Assembly (NCBI GenBank): GCA_018697195.1
Contig: CM031857.1
Location: 64,521,698-64,585,697, forward strand
From: Certhia americana
Lineage: Eukaryota; Chordata; Aves; Passeriformes; Certhiidae
Direction of reading: 5' to 3'
DNA: 64,000 nt
The notes under the pieces are model-generated. The model had not been told where the DNA came from and did not search any database. It was given only the letters and a program-made list of their open reading frames with translations. Made by a program: the position numbers and the translations under genes. Numbering within the stretch: position 1 is the first letter of the stretch; each line of letters starts with the position of its first letter. This document shows positions 1 through 15,000 of the stretch, one piece after another.

Positions 1-3000
1 ACTCAGGGCTGGAAGAACTTGACATAAATGGACTACCCCATCCAGCTGTCATCAAATACTCTTGATCTCAGGCATGATTATTTAAGCAAACTTTCTTAAA
101 TTTTGTTGTTGTCATTCATTACTTTGGTTTCCAATTTTAGAGGAACCAATGAGGCCAAGGAAAATTGTATAGTCAGAAAGAACTGAAAACTCAAATGTTA
201 CTATTTAACTCTCACAATAAACAGGGCTTGTAGACTTCAATCTGAAATACATATCAATCATTTCCCTCTTATTTGTTTTCATTTAATTTTTTAATGAAAA
301 AATTTATTCTGGAGGATAAAGCTTTTGCCAATGTTTGTTTCAAAATGCACTTTTCCCTGAGTGATTACATTTTTAATTGACATCACAAACATGCATACTA
401 GAAACACACAAATGTTTGCAAACATTTCATATGCTTCCCTACTTGGTATTACTAAAGTAACCTTTTCTAAAGGTTAAAACTAACCTTTTGATAGAATTTT
501 TTTCTCAAAAAAAATGAAGGTTGACATTGAAGCTAGTTCTTACAACATGAAATATTCACAATTACTTCAGTGCTTTTTTCTTTGTGCTAAAGAACCCCTT
601 TCAAAACAGTCTTATTCAGCATCTTCTGCTATCTATTAAAATTTTATATCAGAATTAAAGTTTTATAAGGCTTAAGGTTATGAAATATTAAGACAAGAGT
701 CGAGCTAGTGATAATTTCTGTTTAAAAGACAGCAAGTGTATCTACCAGAAAGTAAAACACAATACAGATACTATTACACTGCTGCTTTATGGATATGCTT
801 TTCTGATACTCCTTTCTCATGCTATATTTATTTTTAGTCAATATATTAAAAAAAAAAAAAAAAAGGGAAAATCACCACTGATATCCAATAAAATGAAATT
901 GTTACAAACTTTCTTTCACAACTTTCAATTAGTTTGTCTTGGCCAATCTCAAAATTTGATCAGGAACCACTGGTCACCTGACATCAAAAGTATTTTAATC
1001 AATACCAGTAGCAGAACGGTCAATAGCTAAGGGGCTCTGTAAGGTTGGGCCTCAATCTGAATGCATTCTGTTTGAATTCAGAAATGGTCATCCAGTACCT
1101 CTCAACAGTATCTCTGTATGAAATTCTTATATGCAGCTCTTAAGCATATATAAACATAATTCAAATAGACAGTCCTGCAGGTAGTTCAGTAATGTTAAAT
1201 AATTGGGGGTTTTCTTACTTCTCTATAAGGTGAAAAATACGTGCCTTGGACTGAAAATAACACTTTCAATTGCAAAAGCAGCTTAACTTCTGAGATCTTC
1301 ATTTTGCATTTTTTTTTCTAGTTTGTAGAATTTTCATTATAAAGCAGTTTATATAATTTTCTTTAGCAGCACTGGGCAATTCTCTTTTTTTGGATCCATT
1401 TTAGAACCTTCTGAGTTACTTTTTTTATCCTAATATCTTCTTTTATAGAGAATTAGATGTAATTTGATGTAACTCCATCTATATCTGAAAGATAGCAGCT
1501 AAAAATTATTCTTTATTTCTACCTTTAAAGTAATATTTATTCTCTTTTAATTCATTCTTTTCATCATTTTAGTTTAAGATGATGAGGCTTGGGCTGTCTT
1601 CCCAGAAACTTAAGCTCATTAGAAGAATAAATCTCAGATTCTGCCTTGCCCCAGTCTATTCTTCATTATTCAATTCATGAACAATCTTTATGGAAACATA
1701 GAATGGGTAGTAAAGAGATCTAAGCATTTAAGCACAATCCAATCCATACTACTGCAGACATCTGATATATGTCAGCTGAACCATGGCTTAAAGTATGCAT
1801 TTTTCTCCATTTACTACAGAATATAGAAAGATACACCAAAATAGGTAATCTAAATGTAAATGGCTAAAGCGAATTGAGATACTCTACCTCAGTAATGATC
1901 TCACTGAAGAACTGTGTTCCTGCTTCCCTCTCATCACACAGAGGACTCATCTAGTGCAGTATATGCACATCTTCTCTTTTCAGACAAGCTATACTCAAAT
2001 ACTGACTACATTATGTTGACTAGATGACCACTGAACTAGGTGTCTTTCTTTGAGATGAATAAAATAAAATTGAAGAAACTAATGTATCACTGGAAAAACA
2101 AGGCTGAAAGAGGATCATCGAAGCTTACTGCCTGCAGTTTTAGCAAGGAAAATTTGGAAAAGTTGTTAAATTGGTTTTGACCTGGTAACCCATTACACTA
2201 AAGTAATAGTAAGAAAAGTAGTCAGAGGAGGTTTACTAAAAATCTAGTTCCTCTGGTTTGTATGCCATTTCTCCTACATTTTCTAATCATAAACCCTAAG
2301 TAAAGTTGTTTTAATCTCAGAAATTAGTTTCTAATACAATGTGGAGATTTAAAATGAAATGCCATTTGTAAAGGTCATAAAGCAGGGACAATACACAGCA
2401 TGTGACAGAAGGTTTAGCAAAAGAATAATACTGTGCTTTTTTTTTTTCCCTATTATGCTTTTAACAAATATATTATTGCCTACATTTAATATTGCTACGG
2501 CTCATTTCCTTTTGACACTACATCTTACTGAATAGTTATCAACAGTAATGGAAAATAAGACTGAAATATTATGCTGATAGTAAATGATAAACTTTAATAT
2601 AAGACCAGGTTAGCATATTTCTTCAAAAGGCATGAAATACTGTGAAGTTCATCCATCTAAAACCTATTACTGTTATTGAAATCCTTATCCATTCTCAATC
2701 ATATAGCAAGTCTATATAAACATAGGAGACTCTAAAACCCAAAAGATTACTTGAATGAGATAACTATTCACAGCGAAGAACTTAAGTGCTCAGAAAAAGT
2801 ACACAATTTAAAAACATTTTTGTGGTGACCAAATTCCCCAGAATAGGATCTGTGATCTGAGATTATATTTTATTATCTGTGATAATAAAATATACTTTCC
2901 TTCTTCTTCCATGGAATTCAAAATCATCTCTTGAACCATTTGATGGGATTTTGAGGTAAATAATTTTCCATTATTCTAACAATGTAATCAGAACCTTGAT

Positions 3001-6000
3001 GATTTCATGAACCAGAATGCGAAAATTACAAAATAAAAGGTCCTTATCAGCTCAATCCAACATATAATTTGAATAATTTAATACTAGTTCTTGTCATACT
3101 TTTTAATCTTCTTAACTACCTAATTATGATCTCTGAAATTTTTTTTCTTTTTAATGAGACTGGGATTTTTTTCATATATCATATAGGAAGTTTCAGTAAT
3201 CTTCTGAAAATCTTAATTATTCATTTAATCAATAAATTATAGCAGTGGAATAACTCCTTCCCACTAATTTTTTATACAGAGTATTTTATCACAAAAATAT
3301 TTTCATGGAAAATTCCTGTTCATCCCTGATTTATGTTCAGAAAAGAAACATCAGATCTTTTTGACTGAGCCTTCCATTTACAGTAAATTGAATTAGAATA
3401 CAATGATCAAATTGTACCCACAAGGATTATTTGTTCCAACTTTCAACACATTTTGGATTCCAGTAATTTTCAAACAAGCCTAAAGAAATGTGCTACATGG
3501 ACTAATTTAATGTAATCATTTGCTACGTGGACTCATCAGACATTCTTATATGAATTAGCATGAGATAAAGGAAATCAGGGATTGTCAGACAAAGGTTATG
3601 GAAAAATATGCATAACCGTACAAAATTTTCTGAAACACCACACAGCAAAGACGAGGTATGCAATATATTTACATGAATAGTCATTAGGAATACCTGGTTT
3701 TGATGGAAAATTTATCTTCAAATTAGACTAGCTTTAGACTGAGTTTTGATATTCTTAAAAATGTCAAATGTACATGACATAAAGTTTGCGTTTGTTTGGT
3801 ATATTTTCTAGACATTTTTATTCAAAACACTGTTCCTGAAGAGAAAAACCTTTACGAAAGTGGAAAGGGAGTAATTACAACTACTGTTTACTCTGATATG
3901 ATGTTAGAATTTGTTTTCTAAGAGAAAGATTGCCAACTATGGCAATGGTAAGGAATCTTAGAAAAATTAAATTTAACCTACACACAAAAGGAAATTGTAA
4001 TTTGCGGAGCTCCATCACACTATTCTCCAATGTAGTGTTTTTCTTTTCAAAAAGATAAAAAAAAAAGTCAATATTACTATCTGTATTTTCCCCAGGAAAT
4101 TTTGGACCAAGTTATGAAATACATATTAAAAAAAAAATAAAAATCAGTGCTATCAGTAAGGAAAGTGAGACCCATCTACTAGTTATTTCAATATGCTCCA
4201 ACATACAGAGATAAAAATTTCATTACAGTGTTGTGGCCCTAACAGCAAAGTTTGCAGCAGATTGTCAAAACATGACATTTGCAAAGAGAGGCAGTAATAC
4301 TTCCAGAAATAATATTTTTTCTGGGTTGTCTTACTATATCTAGATATCTAATATCTATATCCTGTATATCATAGAAACATACAACTGTACATATGTTCAA
4401 ATATGTTAAACTCCTCACCGCTTAACATAAATTTTTAAAAAAGACATTGATATTTTTCTGCTCAATTTAGACCATAATCATACTTTCCTAGAACTTATAG
4501 CAGACAATGCATACAGTAGAAAGAATCTATCACCTGCTTGTAGCAGAATGCACAAACCATCTGTTGGATTTGGTTTGTTTCTTCAACTTCTGTTTTCATA
4601 TATTAACATACAAAAGTCAAGCTAAGACTAAAGATCCTGAAGTATATTGAGCTTTTCCTACAGTACAATAATCATGGGTGGCTCTGTTTAGACTACATAA
4701 AAAGCAAGATAGAAAAACAAGCCCACGAAGAGATATTATTTGACTTCACCTTGCAAAATAACATATGTCTAGACACATCTCTGGTGTAAAAGAACACCTA
4801 AATTCCAGGGGAAAAAAAGAAGAAAAAAGGAAAATTTCTCCACATTTCATTTGAGATTAATTAATATCACAATTTTTTTAGGTTTTTGTATTTTTTTTTC
4901 ACAGACCTTTTCAAAATGTTCTTGTGTCATGCACAAAGGAATTAATTTCAACAGCAGACCAAAGATTTAAGAAACATCTGTATAATTTCTTATTCACTAA
5001 AATTTGGAAAGAAGACTTCCAATGAAATTCTCCTTCTGAAATAAGCCTCTTATATTAAGAGTTCATGAGATAACTCACATTCCTTCCTTTCCTAATTACT
5101 CACTGCCTCCTTTTTGCTACATTTCCAATTGCCACTACAAAGGAAACAGGACACTTCAGACAGAAATCTCCTTGATTAGACATTCATGTTTCCTTCTATG
5201 CATTACATTCCTAATGATGTGTACTCTTTTACTATGAGAGGATGAAGAGCCTTGTACATAAAAAAAAAGATCTTATTTCAACTCTCAGTTTTAGTAATGT
5301 TTGAAGCCTGTCATGAAAACAGTGTCACCTGAAAAGAAATCAACCTGTAAACTTTCATGGTGGTGAGATATGGCCGTAGTCATTACTTAGTGCTATAAGG
5401 AAAATTGCTTTTACATTTTTATTTTGTATCTAATTCACTATCTGGAAGCAATAAATTTTGTCATATTTTCCACAATATTTTTAAGAAGATGTAATGACAA
5501 ATATGACATAGAGTGGCATAATAGAGGGGGAAAACAAGAAGGAACACACTGAATTTCACATAATTGAAGAGTTACATTTTGATGAACTAAATACACAAGT
5601 TTTCATTATGTACTTAAACTTTTTTTTTAATGAGTATTGTGGATAAATTTATTTTACTATAACATTTACATGATGGAGATTTAGGATTTTGCCTTTAAAG
5701 ACCCAGTCAAAATAGTTCCAGTTGATAAATTTCCCCTTGCAATTAAGTTATTTTTGCTTCAGTGTTCTGTCTTAGAAAACAAACGAACAAACGAAAAGTC
5801 CCAGAAAATAAATATAAAATAAACAAATGCAAAACAAACCTCCCACAAATATTAGTGGCATTCACTGGCCTTCCCTTTCAATTAGTGGAATTTCTTTAAA
5901 CACTAAGCTTTTTAAGATATGAGTCTGTGCATTATGTTAAATTTTTAAATGAGGGGGACTGGTTTTGGTTATGCATTGTCATGAGATTTGGCATACCACA

Positions 6001-9000
6001 GTAGTCCAGTGGAAGAGCAAATCAGATGAAGTCATAAAACTTTGAGAGAGGATGTACTTAAATTCTAAAAAATGAATTCAATGTCTGTTATAAAAATGGA
6101 ATTATAAGAAACTTTTAGTCCTCATACAGAAGGTTATATTTTTTAAAAATCTTTGTCAGCATCTGCAGGCAACTTTTTCATAGAAAGATACTCACTGACA
6201 GCTTGTGAGAAGTTATTGAACGTGCTTCTTTCTTCAAGGCAGAAAAACTGTCATGTCTAAACATGTCATGATTGATGGAAGTTTGTCTAGTTTATTATAA
6301 TCTTATAATCCCAGATATTACAGAACCCACACCACTATCAGGAAATCTATTAGATACTTAAAAAATGCAGTAACATTTATTTTCTGTGATAATCTTTTCT
6401 TGGTACAACATGTTTTCTAAAATGATAGTAGTTTTTTATACTGGAATTTAACCTGGAATTTCTTCAAATAATCCATGCATTTCTTGATTGTTCTGGACAA
6501 TAGAGTAGAGCTAAAGCACTGCCTAAACAGATCAGAGATTAGGAATCCTTTTTTTCGCATGTTATGTGTCTGTGCATCTACTCCTATGATTAAATTTTAG
6601 CAGCAGTATGGAACACTTGATTGATATTTTACATGCTTTGTACTAAGTGCAACACTTCTGCAGAATGCTATCTAGATATTTGATCCTACTTCACATCTCG
6701 GCTGATTATTGTTGTGACAGGATAGCAAGTTGCGCTATTCCATTTTCATTTTTTCAGAGGTCTAATACTTTTATCAAGATTATTTTGCATTTTAATTCTC
6801 TCCTATAACATACGGTGAATTATTTTAGACTCTTAATTTTTATTTTTAAGAAGCAAATGCTTTATTTCATTATTAATCCAAAAGTACTGGCTGCAAAAGA
6901 AACATATGAAGAATTCCTACTGGTACAACTACTTTTCCTAATTTTGCATGTCAAGGCTTTCCTCTTCAATCCCTTTTATAGCAGTTTTCATAAATTCCAT
7001 TTACATCTCCAATGAACAGTGTACAGAAGCATTCACTTTCATCTAAGTTTCTCTCCTCTCAAAGACTATTACTTTTCAAACAAAAGTCATTAATTTTCTA
7101 AATTAAATAACCAGAGTCAAGATATGCAAAAACTTAATTCAGGAGGATTAATTATCATCAAATATGGTGGTGAAGGCATTGTTGATTAACAAACAATTAT
7201 TAATTGAAGCTTTTGCTATTAACAAACAAACTTCTGAGATGTGACAGTAATTTGAAGTCCTTACTTTTTCTCTTCCCTTCTTTCTCCTCACTCCCTCCCT
7301 ATTTTTGATATTTCATTTGCTTTGGAGTTGCTCTTACTATTGCTACTTTGAATAGGCTTTGTTCTGAACTTCAGATAATTGATATAAAAAGTGGTTATCT
7401 TTATGGATAAGTTAATATTAAAAATTATGATGAAACAACTGCCAGAAGAGAACTCAATAAATAAATAGAGCCACCAGACATTACACACAGCAGGTTTGCA
7501 TTTAGCATGATAATTTGCATTATAAAACTCTACAGTAGAAATAATAATATTCATTCATAAACTATTATCATTCGACTGCAGGAATAAAAATATATGTGGA
7601 AATTAGTAGTGGATGGAGGTACACTAATATTACACATTCCAATTTATAAGTAGAGAAATGACAAGGAGTATGAGAAAAAAGCAGTGAACCAGATTGGCCT
7701 GAAAGCTTGGACTGGTGATGCACCTGACTGTTCCAGAACATGAAAAGAAGTTCCATCTCTGTAGGCAATCAGAAGTCCATGTTAGAACTGAAAGCTGAGT
7801 ATCAGAAGTGCCATATACTCCTGCAAATACAAGTGCAGTGGTTTTTACCATATTTTCTCCATACTTGCTGAAGAAAAAACAACTTCTATGCTATGAAAAA
7901 ACCTATTCCCAGCTAGAATATAAAATAATCTGGGAAACTATAGTTTCAACAAAATCACACAAAACAACAGAATTTGGCATGAGGTATGCATCCTGTAATT
8001 TTTTCTCCTTGCATAATTCAATACTCTATTTTTACACCATTAAAGAATCTCTAGAAAGAATTAGGAGGCCAAATAGGACTCAGTCCTAGGACTATATTTG
8101 GCAAAGATGCTGTGTGTGATTATACCCGTTCAGATTCAAGGAGCTTTTGTGATTTTTTTATTTGATTTGATTTTTGTTTTCCTTCATGAGTTTTGCACAA
8201 AGAAAACCTACACGGCAGCAAAAAGATACCAAGGTCAAAACAATGCTGCTTTTCCATATGGTTAGAGTGGGAGGAAGGATGAAAACAGATGACAGGAAAA
8301 TACAAATGTTACAAAAGGTTGAATATTTTAATGTTGATGAAACATAGTCAAACAGAAAACTTGACTGATACAGTTAAAAAAAGAATGAACTGCAGTTGAT
8401 GTGTTCCATGAATTACACATAGTTACTTATTGAAAAATTAGAAAATCATTGTCTTAGTAAATTCAGAAAATCAATCCCATGTAATAAAGATTGTTAATTT
8501 AGATTCAAGAAATAAGTTTTAAGTTTTGAAAAAGACACTTCCATCTCTCAAATACATTTTGAGATAATGGCAAACACTAAAATATAAAACCTTTTATTTT
8601 CAATTTTACATAATCTTACATGTTTTATTTCTAACATTCCATTTTAATATAATAAATTGAAGTTCCAACTTTGGAATACACACCACATTGAACCAAGTCT
8701 TAATTCTCTGTGTATTTCTATTGGCTCATTTCTGGGAATTAAATACTAATCATTTATTTTCCATTTCATCTCATTAATTAAAGTCAATATTTTTCATGAG
8801 TCAAGAAGAACAGAAGAAATTCCACATAAAATAGCGAAAATGGAAATCAAGAGATAAGATGCGCCTGAGTAAGTGAAAGAATGGATTCAGGATCTCAGTT
8901 GGTAGGAAAGGTCTAGGTGACAGCCAAAATGTGGCAGGGAGATATGCAGTAAAGGACTGAAGAGTGAAGAAATAGGAGATATGATTACAAATGTGGTTTG

Positions 9001-12000
9001 GAAAACCAGGCTACTCATGACAATTACCTGTGATGCCTTGAATATTTATCATTATGACTACAGAACTGTAATAATGGCCTAACTAACAGTAATCCTCAGC
9101 ATAGCCAGTACAAATATTTAAGACTTCAGATGGAAATAGAAGATATGAAAAGAACAATGTGACATAAATTTGAAGCATGTATTGAAATTTCAAGATAAAT
9201 TTTAATATGAATTTTGGAGAAACTTATTTTCTTTCATTTTGCAGAAAAATATTTTCACTTAAAAGACTATTTTTAAAGTGTAAATGAATTATGATGTTTT
9301 ACCCTGATATTACAGTTAAAAGTAACATTTTCAAAAATCTTGAAATAAAATATTTAAAATACTAATGGAAAAACATCTAAAGAAAATTATAACCTTAATT
9401 AAAACTCTAACTATTAAAACTCTTTATTAAAACTCTTAAAAAGTCATACTACTTTAGTATTTTGGATCCATGTTTGTCCAAAATTATTGTTAATTTATGA
9501 CTTTAGAAATAAACCCCAGAAATTTCAGATACAGCTGAAATGAAATTTTTGGTAAGCTCAAGGTTTGGGGATTTTGGAGGATTTTTTTTTCAGTATTACT
9601 AGGGATGATTACACAATTATTTGTCTTTCTGAGGAAGTTACAGCAGTTCTCAAATTTTTACAGGATAAATTTCCTTTCTGGAACTTTTAATAATATCTAG
9701 TTCTTTCCCTACTGTAAATAGTTTATTTTAGGTCATCAATTCTGCTTTCTAAAAAATTGCTCTAATACCAGGAAATTTGTATGCTAGGAAATTCTGCCAA
9801 AACATCATAGCATAACATTTAAGGAGCAGTGTTCACCTAAAAATGCAAGCTTGAGATATAAAAAGAAAGAGCAAATTCTTAAACTGCTTCCAACAGGGTA
9901 TAAAAAAAAATGTGTCACAAGGATAAGTAGCTCCTAGAAAGCAATGACCATGTGTTAAGAGCATGTTTATCTGCATATATCAGCAGTCTTCTTATGAATT
10001 TAACAGATTCCAACAATATGCTCTATTTTTTTTCCATGTACAATATTTAAGCAAACTTCACTGCTCACAGAATTGTAATTAAGGAATCAACTCTAATTTA
10101 TTTATTAAAAAACATATATATTATAAACATATATGCAGTTTTACTATATGTAAATCTTATGATGATTCTATTAAGAGAGAAATGCAGATGATACATATTT
10201 ATTCATGCATATATGGATTTATATAGGTCCCTACTACTATTATTCCAGAAACAGTTTTATCAAGGAAAAAAAAAAAAAATATTCAAGCCAACAGTATTTC
10301 TGCAGACTTATCTATAAAGATTCAGCATCAATTGGATTCTCAAGATGGCTATGCTCTGCTTTTGCTTTTACTTTGGCTATGAAAAGTTTGAAAAGCATTT
10401 CCCTTTTGTAATGTTCTTTGATGTTATCCTTAAGAGGTCCACAGTTTTAGAAGTATTTCACTGATTAAGTCACTCCCCGTGCAACAGATATTTTCACTGC
10501 CAAAACTTTTCTTAATGTTGTATTTTTAAAAAAATATTCCTGAAAAACTGTGCAAGCTAGTCCAGAGGAAAAAAGAATGGTTGGTTTTATTAATGCTGAA
10601 AGTACATGGGTAACAACAACCAAAAAACTGGTCAAGTCCTTTGCTTCCTAGTGTGTGTAATGGGCTCATGGTTTCTAGAAGCATCCATACTTTTATTGAG
10701 ATGAGCGATACGCTTTTTATTAGCACTGTGAAAATATAGTAGATTCAATTAATTCTATCCTTTTATTCTATCTTTTTAGAACAGTTTGAATTTGCAATGT
10801 ACGCTTCAAATGATGTTCTTTTCATCAAATTTAATTGAACATTAAACATTTAAATTGAACATTTGAACCTGAACTAGCCACTTTAGTCTACTGTTACATT
10901 CAATGAAAAGAAATAGGGACATCTGAAAGATAATTCACCTCATTCAAAAATGTGCATCTAAGACAAAGATGAGATGAGATGAGAGAAGATAAATCCCTAT
11001 CACGGACTGAATGGGTTACTCAAACTAAAGCGTCTTGCTGACCCATTAAACACAGCAAATACTACCATCAACTTGGCAGCCAGTGATGAAACAAATCAGA
11101 GAACAAAGTAAAATGGGGAGCTGAGGTAAAAACCTAGGAATGGGAATTCTATTAGAATTTTATTAAAAAATTACAAAGGAGGTAAGGGAAGGTTTAAATT
11201 ATACTGAAAATCAAATATTACAAAATACTTAGCGAGAAGCAGAAGAATGAGAGATCCAAGAAGCTGTTAATGAACTAGGGGAAATTTTACTTTATTTTTG
11301 GAAGTAAGTAGGACAAGGTACAGGCAAGACTGGACAGAAAGCAACATGGTAAGTAAATCAATGAGGCAGATGGTAACAGAAGTTGGTAGAACCAAGTAAA
11401 GATTGCTGGGTAAGGAACCTAGGATTTGAAGAAGGCCTTGAGATCAAGAAAAGAGGAAAAAAAGCAAGAATAAGGTCCAGGAGAATGCATATTCAATAAT
11501 TTTAAAAAAAAACAAAAACAAACAAACAAAAAATTAAAGAGGATGTAACAAAAGCCAGTAATTTTGGGACCACAAAGAAGAAAGTTATATGAATCTTTGC
11601 CTGTCACTAGAATCCCAAATGTAGCAGAAGACTATAAAGACTTGCCATATCTTCAGCTGTTGAATTCCTCCATCCTTCTGCAGAGAAAGTACACAATCAC
11701 CATTGTAATTACCCACATAAAAATTAAGAACTTTCTTTTGACATCCGTTATTCTATCAGTTCAAGTGGCAATGGGATACACAGTGAATCCTCAAGTTTCT
11801 GTTCTACATTCAAGTGATGGACAAAAGAAATGACAGCACATGAAGTGACTTGTGTGTTCTTCTGCTTCTTTCGTTAAAAACCAAACCAAACCAAACAGCC
11901 AAGCTTTAGAAATGCTCCTCTGCAAGTACCAAAGCTAGTTTTTAAAGTCAGGAAATTCTAGACCTAGATTCTCCTTGTAACTTATCTAATTCCATACACA

Positions 12001-15000
12001 TATATAAATATATATACAGTCTTCAGCTATGTGATCCTGCACTATTTTTATCACTTGATTCTTCTGCATCCCATGCACAGAGCACAGATCCTCTGAGAAT
12101 GAATAAGAGCTTTGGAGGAAAAAGGTCTGTGGCCTGTGTCATGTAGAAACCCTGACTCTTTTGTTGTGAAAGTTAAAAGCATAAATATAAAAGCCTACTA
12201 GTTATATAACCATTTTTAGAAGTGTTATAATCAAGTATATATATAAAAAAAAAACCCCGTGGCTCATGACAAAAACAAATGGATTATTCTCTTCTGATTC
12301 CATAACCTAGAGACGCAGAATTGTGTGATCTATATTCGACCCCAAGCATTAAATTACCTTCTTAACAAAGCAGTCTATATGGGATAGTATAAAAGCATAA
12401 GCAGCTACTACTTTGACTTCTTTTAGTATCTAATTTTAGTATCTGGTTGTCACAGCAGAAACTATGGTTCAAATGTGGATAGCACCTAAGAAAGGCCACA
12501 GCCATGAGCAGTTATGAAAACACTTGAACTATAGGAAGGTATCTTAATTTTTCTCTTCTTGTAATTTCAGGTACCAAGATGAAAGCTGTAAACAGGAAAC
12601 TCCATTTACTTAGAAACCAGAGACCAGAATCCTCTCATGAGACTAGATATACTTGCAACAGTACATGAAGTAGTCAAGTAGCAAATTGTCAAAAAAATAT
12701 GACAATTTTATCTACATTTTCTAAAATGGTCAAAATATTTTCTCATTAAATAAAAAGCTGCATTGAGAATGTTGCTCATCCTGACAGATTTCAAATTTGT
12801 AACTTTCTACAGCAGCATGCCAGCCACAAGGTTGTAGGTTGCTAGGAGAAATGGAAGAAGACTTGGAAGTGGCAGAGACTAATGGGCAAAAGCATCAAAA
12901 TGCAGGGTTTGTGGGCTCAGAACAGAAAAATACAAAAAAAACGCTTATACAAAAGCTTTGATCATATAGTTTAACCATGCACATTTTTATATTCCTGATT
13001 CTACACTGATCATAATGATTTAATTTAAATAAATACTTTTGATCACAGAGACATGCAAAGTAAATTTCTCAGTTAATGTTTGAATTAGAAAATCATTCTC
13101 TCACTTATTAACCTTTTGGATTCCCATTAATATGGAATGTTTTTACTTCCCATTGACAAACTTGACAGAAACACAGTAAAATGTCTTCCTCATTACTTTT
13201 CTAATGACTCCACATTTGAGCATGAAACTCTGTTGTGTGAGGAAGGCACAGTACTCAGTCCTTTTGCTTCTTCCTTTATGGTACACTATTAGTATCTAGT
13301 ACTAATAGTGGTGGGAGGATTTGCCATCTTCTTTCAGAAGCTGTATTTTCAAATTCTTGTATATTTTATGAAAGACTTCTGCATTGTCAGTGCTAGCTTT
13401 ATGTGGGTTAGGCATATCTGGCATATTCTTGGAACTGTCTCTTAAACAAAATGTTAATTGAATCCTGTGTTCTCCACTCCTCTTGCACACAACCAGAGGA
13501 GTCTGGGACTGGTTTGCAGATGGGCTCATCATTTATGGGTGCAACTGAGAACAGAGAAAGAGGTGGGAGAAAAGTGCTATATGCTCTGAAACCAATCAAT
13601 TTAACTTTTTTTTTTTCTTTTCCTTTCTTTTATCTCTTTTTCTGGCTTACCCTTCCAATGTAAAATAGGGCTGTTGTAAAAATAAACTTGTTACTAGTTT
13701 GTGAGGCACGTACTGAGTGTAGTGGTGAACAGTGCCAAGAGCTCATGAGGAATTTCATCTTCATAAGATTTGAACAGTGTAAGGCAAGCAAAACATGCCA
13801 CCACCCACTCAGGAAGGAGGGATTGAAATACTAACTCTTTGCCTATTAAGTGAATCCTATTCATGTTGGGGTTGATTAACATGTCACCTGAAAAGAGCCA
13901 TCGTGAACATGTAAAATCTCCATTATAAACGTCAAGGCTCTGATGGATGTATCACAGATCTATAGTATCATAAGTCTTTGCACTGGTATTTTCCACAATA
14001 TCTAACAGAACATTAAAATTAAACCCAAGAATTTAAGATCCTTCAGCTTAGTGTTTAGCTTAGATGCAGAATCAGTAACTAAAAACAAACCCACTGAAAA
14101 ACAAACCCAGCTGAGCTGAGGAGGGATACCAGTACAAAATTCACGTATCAAGCTGAGAAGACAAACTGGGAAAAAATTAATTAAAAAATACTAACAAACA
14201 AACAAAGACCCCAAAGAAGAATCCAACCAAAACTCTTTTGGAGATACAAGGATACCAAGTAGACACTAAAAATTAAAAAAAAAATCCAAAACAGTAGTTT
14301 TCACTTATACATATATGTCAATAGTAAAAAAAAAATTCTATAAAAAGACTTATGTCTACAGAATGAGACAGCTTTCCAGGGCATTAGAATATTGTTGGAT
14401 CATAGAACTTTCAAACACAGAACTGCTATTTTTGAAGCACTTAACCACCTCTTGACATAACATACAAAGTTCATAGAGGTAAATGAAATATTCTTTGATG
14501 AGAAACAAAAAGTCAAATCTTAGACTCTAAAACTCTCTTAAACATTTTCATACCTCAACAGGTGGCATGTTTACGAGTAATAATATCACATCTCCTGACA
14601 GAGTTATTTTGAATCTGAACAAATTTGAGCATATTTCTTCAACAGGACTACGAGCTACTGATGACTAGATGTGTTGTTTCAGTAGAAGTGAATGAAGAAC
14701 AAATGGAATAAATGGATTATGAAAATCAAGAGCAGTAAGAGCAGTAATCAGATACATAATGTCACAGAGAACATACATTCTATCAAGTCGACTCTCATGT
14801 AAAAATCAAGTGGTGCCATTAAAACTTAGTAAGTTTCTGTTAGTATGCAGATTTCTAGAGACTCACTGATCAGTGACACACCTAAATGAAAAGTCTGTAG
14901 AATGAAACTATATTTGTAACAGTTTTTAACCTCTCCCATTCCCTCTTCAAAAACCTTGAAGATAATATTAGGGTTGGTGTTTTACCTGTCTTTGTAGTGT

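Noticed and set aside
13302..13663. Overlapping 63-76 codon frames in KLHL1 intron 1
   Set aside because: I considered a KLHL1 exon, but the peptides do not match the BTB, BACK or kelch parts of the family and lack suitable splice sites.
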